Shown: positions 33,184-42,443 of the stretch, one piece after another
Position numbering within the stretch: position 1 is the first letter of the stretch
Layout: the number at the start of each line of letters is the position of its first letter
DNA from: UBA2779 sp965232165
Lineage (GTDB): Bacteria > Spirochaetota > Spirochaetia > DSM-2461
Length of the DNA stretch: 64,000 bases
Assembly (NCBI GenBank): GCA_965232165.1
Contig: CBDDOY010000002.1
Location: 372,001-436,000, forward strand
Direction of reading: 5' to 3'
Notes under the pieces: generated by a model
What the model saw: only the letters and a program-made list of their open reading frames with translations
What the model was told of the DNA's origin: nothing
Databases searched by the model: none
Made by a program: the position numbers and the translations under genes

Positions 33184-34209
33184 TCAATACTCCAGGTCCC
33201 TGAGATTCAACACCCCTTGCCGCATGTCATCCAGAATCTCTTCTGTTTGCAGACGAATGGATTCCGGAACATGACGGCGCATGGTTTTTATATCCAGGGG
33301 GAAATCGATATAGTTTTCCTTTACACCAAGAGTAGTTTTCTCGCCTTTTTTGAGTTCTCCGGCTATCCAGGCGTTTGTCCAGTCTTCGGCAGCCCTGTCC
33401 TGATGAAGGACCGCACTGCCAATGACCGTTCCCGGGGCAATTCCAGTGCCGTCTGAATCAAACCAGAGTACGTATTTGCCGTTTTCTTTCGCCGCCGCAA
33501 TCACACCCTCATTAGCCCCGCCGGCTATGGTGAGTATCACATCAATGCCTTCGGCAATCAGCCCTCCGGCATATTCTCTGGCCTTCTCCGCATCATACCA
33601 ATTCCCAAGTACGCGAAACTCCAATTTCATGTTTGGGTTGACGGTGTGAAGGCCGATTTCAAAACCGGGCCGTATCTGTTTATTCATTTGGGGATATTCC
33701 TGACCGACTATCATGCCCACCTTGAGGGCTTCGTTCGCTCCGTCAAGGTCGGCGGAAGTGGTGATTAAGCCGGAGAAATAGCCGGCGAGAAAGGCCTGTT
33801 CAAGGTGGTCGTAGATGACTTCGGAGACCATTGTCCCGCCCAATCCCGAGCCGTCGAGAACAAGGAAATCCTGCTCCGTATAAGTTTCCGCTGCGACGGC
33901 GCATATCTCGCTCATCGCCGCATTGGAGGTGACAATGAGTCTATAGCGGCCGGCGGCGGCCAGGGCCGTAATTTGGGTTGCCCAGGCTGCCTGATCAAAC
34001 CCTCCTTCCATTGTTTTCACGGCAATGCCATTGGCTTCGGCGGCCTTCCTCACTCCGACATCCATCATCATATAGGTAGGACTCCCCTCAAGTACTCCAG
34101 GCACGAATACCGCGATACCGGTTTTCCCGTCCTTGGAGCGGCCCTTGCAGGCGGCGGTGAATAATACGCATATCAGGATAGCCGTGATGAAAAACGTTTT
34201 TGTACGCAT
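33184..34209 (-). CDS. rfuA: Riboflavin-binding lipoprotein RfuA-like (BMP family)
   Basis: The 341-residue protein has a lipoprotein signal (FITAILICVLFTAAC; Cys21 as lipid site) and a BMP/PnrA-type periplasmic fold: GIAVFVPGVLEGSPTYMMM, YRLIVTSNAAMSEICAV, VIYDHLEQAFLAGYFSGLI and VILTIAGGANEGVIAAAKEN. BMP proteins usually bind purine nucleosides, but in Treponema pallidum the RfuA-headed system takes up riboflavin. The FMN riboswitch 85 bases upstream supports this reading. It is the first gene of rfuABCD, and the ATPase gene follows after one base. Confidence 0.87.
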   Translation of the reverse strand: MRTKTFFITAILICVLFTAACKGRSKDGKTGIAVFVPGVLEGSPTYMMMDVGVRKAAEANGIAVKTMEGGFDQAAWATQITALAAAGRYRLIVTSNAAMSEICAVAAETYTEQDFLVLDGSGLGGTMVSEVIYDHLEQAFLAGYFSGLITTSADLDGANEALKVGMIVGQEYPQMNKQIRPGFEIGLHTVNPNMKLEFRVLGNWYDAEKAREYAGGLIAEGIDVILTIAGGANEGVIAAAKENGKYVLWFDSDGTGIAPGTVIGSAVLHQDRAAEDWTNAWIAGELKKGEKTTLGVKENYIDFPLDIKTMRRHVPESIRLQTEEILDDMRQGVLNLRDLEY

Positions 34210-34293
34210 GCCTTACCCCTCTGTGAAGCTTTCTGCTTGGAAGGAACTGGCCAGGAAAGGAGGAACACAGAATGGGGACACATGTGCCGCTAT

Positions 34294-34414
34294 GCTCTCT
34301 CTCCCTTCCAGACTTACACTGTCGGTTCCGGAATTGCACCGGATCCCCCGATATTGAATCGGATTGCGGACTCTTACCGCCGGTCGGGATTGCTCATCCC
34401 TCCCTCGAGAAAGC
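34294..34414 (-). promoter_or_regulatory. FMN riboswitch (RFN element)
   Basis: On the minus strand the conserved RFN blocks follow in order: a P1 stem GCTTTCTC/GAGAGAGC, GAGCAATCCCGACCGGCGGT, AGAGTCCGC, GGATCCGGTGCAATTCCGG, AACCGACAGTGTAAGTCTGG and AAGGGAGAGAG. It lies directly upstream of the rfuABCD operon and should lower its expression when FMN is plentiful. Confidence 0.93.
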
Positions 34415-34666
34415 TAATTAGAAAAAAATATACGGCTGGAATCAGGGAAAGTCAAGGGCGCCTATTGAAGACGGAGGCAGAATAGATTATCGGCGGATTA
34501 TTCTCATGGGGAGGGAGGGGAGAGAGTGATGAGTTTTGAAGCTATACCCGTACCCATCGAGCCCCGCAGATGCCTTCATCTCTCAGTTTGAACTTTTACT
34601 TCGGCGAATAGGAGAAAAATCCCTTTGTCTGTTCAATAGTTTCAATATTGGGTGTATCCTGATATC

Positions 34667-36319
34667 ATGGTTGAAGCTCTGAAGAAAAATTCCTTTAATG
34701 GAAAACGGCAAGGACCGCTGGTTCTATGCATCATGGACGGTGTAGGTTTAGGGAAGTATGTGGAGGGGGACGTGGTGCGGGCCGCGAGAACCGAATGCCT
34801 CGATGCTGCGATGGCGGACTGGCCGTCTGCCAGCCTCATGGCTCATGGCACGGCGGTGGGGCTCCCCTCTGATGATGACATGGGTAATTCCGAGGTGGGG
34901 CACAATGCCATGGGATGCGGCCGCGTCTTTGCCCAGGGCGCTAAACTCGTGAACAAGTCCATCGAAACCGGAAGACTGTTCCAAGGTGATACTTGGAATA
35001 AGCTTATAGCGAATGCAAAGGCCTCAGACGGCATCCTCCATTTCATTGGTCTCATTTCGGATGGCTATGTTCATTCTCATATCAATCATCTCAAGGCCCT
35101 TATAGAAGGGGCGAAGGCCGCCGGAATTTCAAGGGTACGTGTTCATGGGCTGCTTGACGGCCGCGATGTCGGAGAAACGAGCGCCCTCGAATACTTCTCG
35201 CCGATGGAATCCTATTTTGCCAGGCTTTCAGACGCATCCTTTGATGTCCGGTTCGCTTCTGGAGGCGGGCGCATGAAGATAACCATGGATCGATACGATG
35301 CCGATTGGACCATGGTTGAGCGGGGATGGAAAACACATGTCCTGGCCGAGGGTGATATCTTTCCCAGCGCCAGTGAGGCCATCTCTGTATTAAGGAAGAG
35401 AACGGGGGCAATAGACCAAGACTTACCGCCCTTCGTGGTCGCGGGAGATGACGGCAAGCCCGCCGGTCCTATCCTCGACGGGGACAGTGTCATCCTTTTC
35501 AATTTCAGGGGCGATAGGGCGATTGAGCTGAGTAAGGCATTCGAGGGCGGCGCGGAATTTGACAAATTTGACAGAATCCGCATCCCCAAAGTGGAGTATG
35601 CGGGGATGATGGAGTATGATGGGGATGCCCATATTCCCAGGCAATATCTCGTTGTGCCGCCGGCCATCGACCGTACCATGGCCGAGTATTTGGCGGCATC
35701 GGGGGTTAGACAGTTCTCTATCAGTGAAACACAGAAATTCGGGCATATCACCTATTTCTGGAATGGCAACCGCACCGGATACTTCGACAAGATGCTGGAA
35801 ACCTATGTGGAAATCCTCTCTGACATCGTGCCGTTCGAGCAAAGGCCGGCGATGAAGTGTGCCGAGATAGCCGACAAGGTTATTGAGGAGATCTCCGGCG
35901 GTGCATACGAATTGATCAAACTTAACTTCCCCAATGGTGACATGGTGGGCCATACAGGAAATTTCCAGGCAGCCCAGGCATCGTTGGAGTGCATGGATAT
36001 ACAGTTAAGCCGAATCAAGGCATCCGTCAAAGATGCAGGCGGAATACTCATTCTCACGGCCGATCATGGCAATTCGGACGATATGTATGAGCGGAAGAAG
36101 GGCAAGATTGTGTATAGAGAGGATGGCAGGCCCAAGGCCAAGACATCGCACTCTCTGAATCCCGTTCCCTTCCTCCTGTATGACCCCCTCTATAACGGAG
36201 AGTATTCCCTGGAATTGAAGGAAGGGCTGGGTGTCAGTTCGGTTGCGGCCACTTGTCTCAACCTGCTAGGGTATGAGGCCCCGGATGACTATGATGCTTC
36301 TATCGTAAGCATGCGATAG
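34667..36319 (+). CDS. gpmI: 2,3-bisphosphoglycerate-independent phosphoglycerate mutase
   Basis: About 550 residues of the alkaline-phosphatase superfamily: LVLCIMDGVGLG (metal ligand Asp), DDDMGNSEVGHNAMGCGR with the phosphorylated Ser, VHGLLDGRDVGETSA, NFRGDRAIELSKAF, FPNGDMVGHTGNF and LTADHGNSDDM plus TSHSLNPVPF for the second metal site. It interconverts 3- and 2-phosphoglycerate in glycolysis in the cytosol. ATG 34667 is used; the frame extends to GTG 34652 without extra conserved residues. It is divergent from rfuABCD. Confidence 0.93.
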   Translation: MVEALKKNSFNGKRQGPLVLCIMDGVGLGKYVEGDVVRAARTECLDAAMADWPSASLMAHGTAVGLPSDDDMGNSEVGHNAMGCGRVFAQGAKLVNKSIETGRLFQGDTWNKLIANAKASDGILHFIGLISDGYVHSHINHLKALIEGAKAAGISRVRVHGLLDGRDVGETSALEYFSPMESYFARLSDASFDVRFASGGGRMKITMDRYDADWTMVERGWKTHVLAEGDIFPSASEAISVLRKRTGAIDQDLPPFVVAGDDGKPAGPILDGDSVILFNFRGDRAIELSKAFEGGAEFDKFDRIRIPKVEYAGMMEYDGDAHIPRQYLVVPPAIDRTMAEYLAASGVRQFSISETQKFGHITYFWNGNRTGYFDKMLETYVEILSDIVPFEQRPAMKCAEIADKVIEEISGGAYELIKLNFPNGDMVGHTGNFQAAQASLECMDIQLSRIKASVKDAGGILILTADHGNSDDMYERKKGKIVYREDGRPKAKTSHSLNPVPFLLYDPLYNGEYSLELKEGLGVSSVAATCLNLLGYEAPDDYDASIVSMR

Positions 36320-36922
36320 TTCCGAAGCATGGGTTAGGCGGATGTTTTAGAGAGGTCCCTGCGAGTCTGCCGGATTGGGGGGGGGGGGCTCAAAGACAGT
36401 TTTGATGATTTTTTCCGACTGCCTGCAGGACGGCGAAAAATTTCTTCGTCAATTTCCTAAGCTGTTTTAGTTATGCGGCATTGGAATAACTGCGTCAAAT
36501 TCCAAAAGCGGTTTTTTAGAGGTGCCCTTATCATGCACATCCGAACCCCTCGGCAGGAATAGGGGGATCGGAGTTGTCGCTTCGGCGGGCCTGGGGGAAG
36601 GCTTCGGGCCGCTTCTCCTCTGCCGTGATGATGGCGGCTGTTTGCTATGCTCTTCGTGCGGATTCGAGCCGATGAATTCTGTTTGCCTGCCCATTCAGAA
36701 CTGAACCGAGGTTTGGGAAATGCTATGCACAGGAGGCCGGCCTTGATGCCAATGTTCTTCCAATACAGAATACTGACGGCAATAGGCGCAAGGGATTGAA
36801 ACGGAAATGCCGCCGGCTGCCCCGGCGATTGGCAATGAGCCGGAAATAGGCAGCCGGATTAAGGCATTGGAGAGAAAAGCCCGACCCGAAGGGGTGCGCC
36901 CTGATGCTGATTCTTGAATATA
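36320..36922. other. Gene-free region with repeats and a G12 tract
   Basis: About 600 bp without a supported gene. It contains a run of 12 G (36377-36388), a degenerate family A copy (about 36430-36527, ending GGTTTTTTAGAGGTGCCC), and family B copy 3 (36785-36901). Short open frames here are accidental. Confidence 0.7.
36785..36901 (+). repeat. Palindromic repeat family B, copy 3
   Basis: 117 bp, GGCGCAAGGGATTGAAACGG to GGGGTGCGCCC, with the central CCGGCTGCCCCGGCGATTGG shared by all copies. Confidence 0.85.
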
Positions 36923-37084
36923 GGGCACCTCTAAAAAACCCATTTAGTTCTTGACTCGATCTTTTCCGCCGCTACTGCGTTGTCAAAATGCTCACGTAGC
37001 TTAAGCTGCGCCCTTAGCTTTTGCCGTCTTGTATCGACAAAAAATTCCTTCGTCAATTTCCTAAAGCTGTTTTTAGAGGTGCCC
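36923..37084 (-). repeat. Palindromic repeat family A, copy 3 (inverted)
   Basis: 162 bp, flanked by TATA on both sides. It lies 70 bp upstream of the dsbD start, so it may affect that gene's leader. Confidence 0.93.
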
Positions 37085-37154
37085 TATACAGTGCGCCAGG
37101 CCTTCCGCCGCCGTGAGGTTTAACAAAAACCCGTATCGATTCATAATCAGAGCT

Positions 37155-38963
37155 ATGCAGTGTACGGCAAAATCCTCACGGGCGGTTCTTCGGCTGGTAT
37201 TCTCTTTTCTTGCGTTTTTCATCGTATTGATCATATCCCATGCCCAGGAAGGTGAATCTTTCGGCGGGTTCGATACGGGATTAATAGGGGCTGAGCCTAG
37301 TCGGGCGGAAACCTCTATGCGTATAGCCAGTTGGAACCCTGAGACGAGAGAAGGCTATATCGCCGTCCAATTTCTGTTCCCCGGCGGCTATTATCAGCTT
37401 GAAAGCCCGGAGTATTTCACCTTGGAACCGCTCGCCTCGGCCGGCATTGTCTATGGTTCGGTGCTCAAACCGGAACCGGCCTATGAGGGTGAAACGGCGA
37501 AGTATGACGAACAGGCCGCCCTGCTGCTGGAATTCAATACGGCGGCCGATACCGGCTTATTGACGATGGAGATCATCGCCCATTTCCAGTTATGCGACGA
37601 ATCGGGGGTCTGTCTCCTGCCGGACTTTGAGCATCATGAAATACGATTCGACCCGGCAGGCAGGGTTATTGAGGCGGATGAGACCGTCCGGGAGATTCTG
37701 CGCTGGAACAGCCGGCCGCTCAGGGGTGAACCGTCCTCCTGGACCGGCATACTGCTGTATCTTCTTATGGCCCTTGTCGGCGGATTGCTATTGAATATCA
37801 TGCCCTGTGTGCTGCCGCTCCTCTCGGTCAAGGCGATTGGGCTGGTCAGGCAAGCCGCTTCTGAGCGCCGAGCCATACTTGGGCATGCGTGGTTATATGT
37901 CGCTGGTATTGAGGTGTCATTCTGGATACTCGCCGCCATTGTCATTGTTTTCCAGGCATCGGGAAGGCTGCTGGGATGGGGTTTTCAATTCCAGAATCCG
38001 ACGTTTGTGTTGATATTGATTTCCGTTATCTGGGTGTTTTCATTGAGTCTGTTCGATGTATTCGTCATTGAAGCCCCCGTTAAAGGGGAAAAAGGGGCGG
38101 CCGGGGCGGGGGCGAAAGGCGGATATCTCGGCAGTTTCCTCACGGGCATATTTGCCGTTACGGTTGCGACTCCCTGTATGGCCCCTCTGCTTGGAACGGC
38201 CCTGGGCTTTGCCTTCTCTCAGCCGCCCATGGTTATCCTGGCCGTTTTTTCGGTGACGGGAATCGGTTTTGGTTTTCCCTTTTTGCTTCTGGGTTTCCGG
38301 CCCGGTATCATTGCACGGTTTCCAAAACCCGGAGCCTGGATGAATACTTTCAAGGAGCTGATGGGGTTCTTGCTCATGGGAACCGCCGTCTACTTGTTTA
38401 ACTCCTTTTCCAAGATTGCTCCCAATGCCGTGAGCGGTGCCCTGTGGTGGCTGCTTCTTCTTGGGTTCTCGGCTTGGCTCTTGGGAAAGGCCCGTCATCC
38501 CTCTTCCCGGCCGGGGGTAAGGGTGATTGGGCAAATCACGGCCATCGCTATCGTCGCCGTCATGGCAATCGGTTTTCTCGGCCCTATGCTCAAGTCCGGC
38601 GCTCTGCCGCAGGCGGCTTCTCCTGATAATCAATCTGTTCAGTTTGAAGAATCCGATTTCCTTAAACGCATTGACTCAGGCGAAACGGTTTTTCTCGAGT
38701 TCACGGCCCAGTGGTGCACAACCTGCAAACTGAATCAAAGGGTTATCAAGGATGCCAGAATACAGAAGCTCATGGCTTCCAGGAGCATCACTCATATCAA
38801 GGCCGATCTCACTTCCTATGATGAAACAATCACCCGTTTGCTGGCCGATTTCGGCAGGGCCGGCGTTCCCCTGTATGTCCTCTATCGGCAGGGGGAAGAG
38901 CCCTATGTGTTTCCGGCGCTTATCACGGTCAATCAGCTCATGCGTCAATTTGATAAGTTATGA
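37155..38963 (+). CDS. dsbD: DsbD-like thiol:disulfide interchange protein
   Basis: About 602 residues: signal sequence (LRLVFSFLAFFIVLIISHAQ), an N-terminal periplasmic DsbD-type beta domain with CDESGVCLLPDFEH, a membrane core of eight helices with the catalytic Cys in NIMPCVLPLLSVKAIGL and TVATPCMAPLLGTALGF, and a C-terminal thioredoxin domain with FLEFTAQWCTTCKLNQRVI. It passes electrons from cytosolic thioredoxin to periplasmic partners. ATG 37155 fits the signal peptide best; a GTG at 37113 would add 14 residues. The redox partners are not encoded nearby. Confidence 0.88.
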   Translation: MQCTAKSSRAVLRLVFSFLAFFIVLIISHAQEGESFGGFDTGLIGAEPSRAETSMRIASWNPETREGYIAVQFLFPGGYYQLESPEYFTLEPLASAGIVYGSVLKPEPAYEGETAKYDEQAALLLEFNTAADTGLLTMEIIAHFQLCDESGVCLLPDFEHHEIRFDPAGRVIEADETVREILRWNSRPLRGEPSSWTGILLYLLMALVGGLLLNIMPCVLPLLSVKAIGLVRQAASERRAILGHAWLYVAGIEVSFWILAAIVIVFQASGRLLGWGFQFQNPTFVLILISVIWVFSLSLFDVFVIEAPVKGEKGAAGAGAKGGYLGSFLTGIFAVTVATPCMAPLLGTALGFAFSQPPMVILAVFSVTGIGFGFPFLLLGFRPGIIARFPKPGAWMNTFKELMGFLLMGTAVYLFNSFSKIAPNAVSGALWWLLLLGFSAWLLGKARHPSSRPGVRVIGQITAIAIVAVMAIGFLGPMLKSGALPQAASPDNQSVQFEESDFLKRIDSGETVFLEFTAQWCTTCKLNQRVIKDARIQKLMASRSITHIKADLTSYDETITRLLADFGRAGVPLYVLYRQGEEPYVFPALITVNQLMRQFDKL

Positions 38964-38973
38964 CGACTGATTA

Positions 38974-39172
38974 CCTCTCAAAAACCCGCTCCGTTTTGGC
39001 CTGCTCTTTTCTGCCTGCCTGTGCGTGTTCTGCACGAAGACAGGCCGTTGCTGCGTTGCCAAAGAACTCACGCAACCCCCAGTTGCGCTTGAATTCTTGG
39101 CACCTTGCATCGAAGAAAATAGCCGCGTCAAATTCCAGGTGCCCTCCAAAAAGCGGTTTTTTTGAGGGGCCC
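38974..39172. repeat. Family A-related palindromic repeat, long variant
   Basis: About 200 bp beginning CTCTCAAAAACCCGCTCC and ending GGTTTTTTTGAGGGGCCC. The interior (GTTGCTGCGTTGCCAAAGAA, CTTGCATCGAAGAAAATAG) is a diverged family A interior with an additional insertion. It fills the gap between the convergent dsbD and nitroreductase genes. Confidence 0.6.
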
Positions 39173-39774
39173 TACTCCTTAGGCACTGCGCCGTCAGAGA
39201 AGACAAGCTCATCGAGACTCTTTCTTACCCTCTCGCTCGTTTCGAGATTCCGCCTGTTCTCCGGTACTGTGCCGATGCTTCCTGGCCAGCCTATGGCTAT
39301 GGCCGTAATTATGGAGAAGTCATCGGGAACCGAAAATGACGTCCTCACGGCATCTGCCGAGAATCCTATCATCTGGTGGAACACCAAACCTTCCTCGGCG
39401 GCTTGAAGAGCCATTTGCACGGCGGCCATACCGGCCTCATATTGAGTTCGAGGACTGCCGGTCTTCTCGTTCTTGGCGAGGAGGAAGAGGAGCCGCGGGG
39501 CCGAAAGAGCCCAGACATTGCCCTTTAAGAGTGCTTTTCGAGCCTCCTCAAGGGCCTTGGGTGATTCTGGACCAAAGGAGAGGAATCGCCATGGCTGGGC
39601 ATTGAATGCAGAGGGCGCCCATCTGGCGGCTTCAAAAAGCCGGGTGAGTACAGCCGCATCAATAGGTTTATGGGTGTCAATAGCCCTGGAACTCCATCTT
39701 CCGGCGATCAAGGGGTTGATTTGCAAGTGATCACTTGCAGGCCTGAGTACTGGCGGTATATGGTTATTATTCAT
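39172..39774 (-). CDS. Nitroreductase family protein
   Basis: The 200-residue flavoprotein has the nitroreductase pattern: INPLIAGRWSSRAIDTHKPI (the RRS-type FMN-binding start, here RWSSR), LFEAARWAPSAFNAQPWRFL, AGMAAVQMALQAAEEGLVFH and IITAIAIGWPG. It probably reduces nitro or quinone compounds with NAD(P)H and FMN. ATG at 39774 was chosen because the longer frame upstream has no family residues. The stop touches the palindromic repeat, so the last residues may be altered. Confidence 0.85.
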   Translation of the reverse strand: MNNNHIPPVLRPASDHLQINPLIAGRWSSRAIDTHKPIDAAVLTRLFEAARWAPSAFNAQPWRFLSFGPESPKALEEARKALLKGNVWALSAPRLLFLLAKNEKTGSPRTQYEAGMAAVQMALQAAEEGLVFHQMIGFSADAVRTSFSVPDDFSIITAIAIGWPGSIGTVPENRRNLETSERVRKSLDELVFSDGAVPKE

Positions 39775-39903
39775 ACATATCAATATATCGCATTGCCTCA
39801 TAATTAATCTACACGAAGGCCGGGGGCGAGCGGTGATTTTTGAATGCTGAGGCATGAATTCTAAGCTGTTCTGGTGCAGGGGGGCTGCGCCTGGAAGGAG
39901 GAA

Positions 39904-39946
39904 GGGTCAAGACATAGGTGACACTTTTAGCCGAGCATGGTAACAC
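39904..39946 (+). mobile_element. IS481 end remnant
   Basis: GGGTCAAGACATAGGTGACA followed by CTTTTAGCCGAGCATGGTAA matches the IS481 end at 10070-10112. No transposase follows. Sequence of a broken WD40 blade begins about 5 bases later. Confidence 0.6.
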
Positions 39947-39997
39947 AGTGCCCGTGTCCTTCAGCCCCGACGGGAGCATGCCGGCATCCGGAAGTTG

Positions 39998-41950
39998 ATG
40001 ATAACTACCTTCAAGCTGTGGCGGGTGGATACTACTTACATCTATCAGGAGGCGCCCGGCACCCCTGAATATCGCATAAGCGCGAAAGCCTTCGTCAGCG
40101 AAATAAACGCCACCCCTCTCGCCCCTGCTTGGGAATTCTACACCAAATATTTCGATCATATGGCCCTGAAGGTCTACAAGGAACAGGGCCTGGAAGCCGC
40201 AGAAATCTTCGCACAACACGGCCCGGAAGCCCTGGAATACTACAAGGAACACGGCCCGGAAGCGATGGAACTCTTTGTGCAGCATGGCCCGGAAGCCCTG
40301 GCCTACTACAAGGAACACGGGCTGGAAGCCGCCAGGCTCAATGCCGGCTTCAATCTGACCATTGCCCCCGCCGACATAAAAACCATCCTGAACTCCCCAT
40401 CCCCCTGGCCCCAGGCCCTGGACCGCCTGGTGCAGAGCCGCATCACCTCCTGGCTCAACCTGGAGGACCAAACCATCCCCGAAATGGTGCCCCAGCCCGT
40501 CCTCCCCGAGCCCATCCATCTAACCCAGGAGCAGTGGGAATTCGACGACGAGTTCGATAAACGGGTACAGGCCGCCAAGAACCGCCGCCAGGGCGAAATT
40601 GACCAAATTGAAGACACCTACCGCCAGAGGGTGGAGGCCCGCAACCACATCGTCCAGCAGCTTCAACGGCTTCAGGCCACCCGCAAGTCTCAGATGGAAC
40701 AGGCGCGCATGGAGCTGGCCAGGGCCGCCGCCAACCGGCTCTTTACCCATGCCAAAGTCGCCTCGGCCAAGCTGGATCAAACCAACAAGGGCCTCTACCT
40801 CAGCATGGTCCTGCCCCAAAAAAACAGCGTTCCCCTGGGCGACTTTGTCCTGCAAAACCCCAGCCTGGACCTGCGCAAACAGGCTCTCAGTAATGCCCCC
40901 TCCCTCAATGCCGTCCCCTACGCCTTTGCCAACCCCGACGGCGGCTTCGGCATAGCCGGGGCCAAACTGACCTTCGGCGGCGCGGAGCACACCCTTAAAC
41001 CCGGCCAGGGCGCGACGGTGGCCCAAAGCCGCAACACCGCCGTCATCGGCACCGATGACGCCCTTGTTGACCTCTCCCAGATGGCCCTGCAAAACTCCGC
41101 GCTGGTGGATAGAAACGCCGTGGGCAGCATAACCTACAAGGACGGCACCACCAGCTTCATCGACTTCCAGGACGATCTGACCCCATTGGTGGAGCGCCTG
41201 CGCCCGGCCCCCGTGGACAACCGCAAGTGGGCCTTCATCGTCGGCGCCGAAGAGTACAAGAACACCGACAACATTCTCTATTCCCGCCGCAGCGCCGAAC
41301 TCTTCGCCAAAACCATCCAGCTTACTCAAGGCATCCCCAATGGCCACATCCGCACCCTCTACGACGAGGAAGCCACCAGCGGCAGCCTGAAAACCAGCCT
41401 CCAGCACTTTCTGGAGCAGGGCATACAGCCCGGCGACACGGTGTACTTCTATTACAACGGCCACGGCATCCCCGCCATCGAGCAGGGCGGCATCCCCTAC
41501 ATCCTCCCCACCGACATGATGCCCGACTACGTTGCAAGAGAACCCTTCTTCCAGGTTCAAAACCTCTACCGCATGTTTGAAAACTCCAAGGCGGGCAAGG
41601 TGGTGATGTTCTTCGATAGCTGCTTCACCGGCAAGGCCGACGGCGTACCAGTCTTCAAAAGCGTGGCCGCCAGCCTCCTGGCCCCCAAAAAGATCACCCT
41701 GTCCTCAAGAGGCAAAGTAATGGCCATGGCCGCCGGCACCGACAGGCAATTCTCCAACGTCTACCGCGAAAAGGGCCACCGCCTGTTCACCTACTATCTC
41801 ATCAAAGCCATGGCCGAACGCTCCCCCCAAACCGGCAACGACCTCTACTACCGCGTCAAACAGGAAGTCAGCGCCGCCACCCGCAAGATGGGCCCGTCCC
41901 GCTACCAGGACCCCACTTTGGCGGGCAACGGGGGGCTGGATCTGCGGTAA
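39998..41950 (+). CDS. Caspase-like protein with 11-residue repeats; N-terminal WD40 region lost
   Basis: The C-terminal domain is a caspase-like protease: KWAFIVGAEEYKNTDNILYS, catalytic His in FYYNGHGIPAIEQ, catalytic Cys in VVMFFDSCFTGKADG. The middle has a charged helical region (EFDKRVQAAKNRRQGEIDQI) shared with the gene at 45011. Near the start are 11-residue repeats (GPEALEYYKEH, GPEAMELFVQH). There is no signal peptide. Just upstream another frame reads PVSFSPDGSMPASGS, and this gene starts with TFKLWRVDT, which together make a WD40 blade. So the gene has lost its 5' part to a frameshift and the IS481 end. Expression is doubtful. Confidence 0.8.
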   Translation: MITTFKLWRVDTTYIYQEAPGTPEYRISAKAFVSEINATPLAPAWEFYTKYFDHMALKVYKEQGLEAAEIFAQHGPEALEYYKEHGPEAMELFVQHGPEALAYYKEHGLEAARLNAGFNLTIAPADIKTILNSPSPWPQALDRLVQSRITSWLNLEDQTIPEMVPQPVLPEPIHLTQEQWEFDDEFDKRVQAAKNRRQGEIDQIEDTYRQRVEARNHIVQQLQRLQATRKSQMEQARMELARAAANRLFTHAKVASAKLDQTNKGLYLSMVLPQKNSVPLGDFVLQNPSLDLRKQALSNAPSLNAVPYAFANPDGGFGIAGAKLTFGGAEHTLKPGQGATVAQSRNTAVIGTDDALVDLSQMALQNSALVDRNAVGSITYKDGTTSFIDFQDDLTPLVERLRPAPVDNRKWAFIVGAEEYKNTDNILYSRRSAELFAKTIQLTQGIPNGHIRTLYDEEATSGSLKTSLQHFLEQGIQPGDTVYFYYNGHGIPAIEQGGIPYILPTDMMPDYVAREPFFQVQNLYRMFENSKAGKVVMFFDSCFTGKADGVPVFKSVAASLLAPKKITLSSRGKVMAMAAGTDRQFSNVYREKGHRLFTYYLIKAMAERSPQTGNDLYYRVKQEVSAATRKMGPSRYQDPTLAGNGGLDLR

Positions 41951-41963
41951 GGGAGGTTTTGCA

Positions 41964-42073
41964 ATTGATCAAGGAAGCCATCGATTTTCATATTGAAGGA
42001 TTGAAGGAAGATGGCGACACTTTGCCGGAAGCACATTGCGAATTCGCGCAAATCGAAGTTGATTGCGCCTAGC
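41964..42073 (+). pseudogene. HicB-like antitoxin C-terminal fragment with attC-like tail
   Basis: The sequence encodes LIKEAIDFHIEGLKEDGDTL followed by PEAHCEFAQIEV and a stop. This is the C-terminal part of a HicB/UPF0150 protein without its start. The following CGCCTAGCAAGAGGCTC and GCTTAGC about 40 bases on resemble attC cores, so it may be a stray integron cassette far from the array. Confidence 0.5.
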
Positions 42074-42443
42074 AAGAGGCTCTAATGAACGGCTTACACT
42101 GCCGCTTAGCTTGCTCGAAGGGGGGAACGGCGGGCTTTGGAATTGACCTGACCCACTGTGCGCCAGCGCGCCTGGGGATTGGAGGGGTAACATATGCTGT
42201 ACTGAAACTCGTCTTTGTGCTACGTTGGGGAACCACTTAGGGGAGAGAGGAGGGTTCAAAAGGGCCCCCCTTTTGTCGTCTTTTTCTTTGTTAAACTTTC
42301 TTTTATCGAAAAAAAGAAAGTTTGGGCCCAGCGGTCTGAGCGGCCATGGAACCCCCGCGAAGCCCGACCCCTGGCCGCCGACAGGCGGGTAGGGGGGAAC
42401 ACCCAGATATAACATCAGCAATCGCTGGTAGAGGAGTGATTAA

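Noticed and set aside
33184..34209. Purine nucleoside receptor (PnrA/BMP)
   Set aside because: The family fits, but the upstream FMN riboswitch makes riboflavin the better-supported substrate.
40520..41560. Long minus-strand frame of 346 codons opposite the caspase gene
   Set aside because: Gly/Val-rich shadow of a coding strand with strong third-position C bias.
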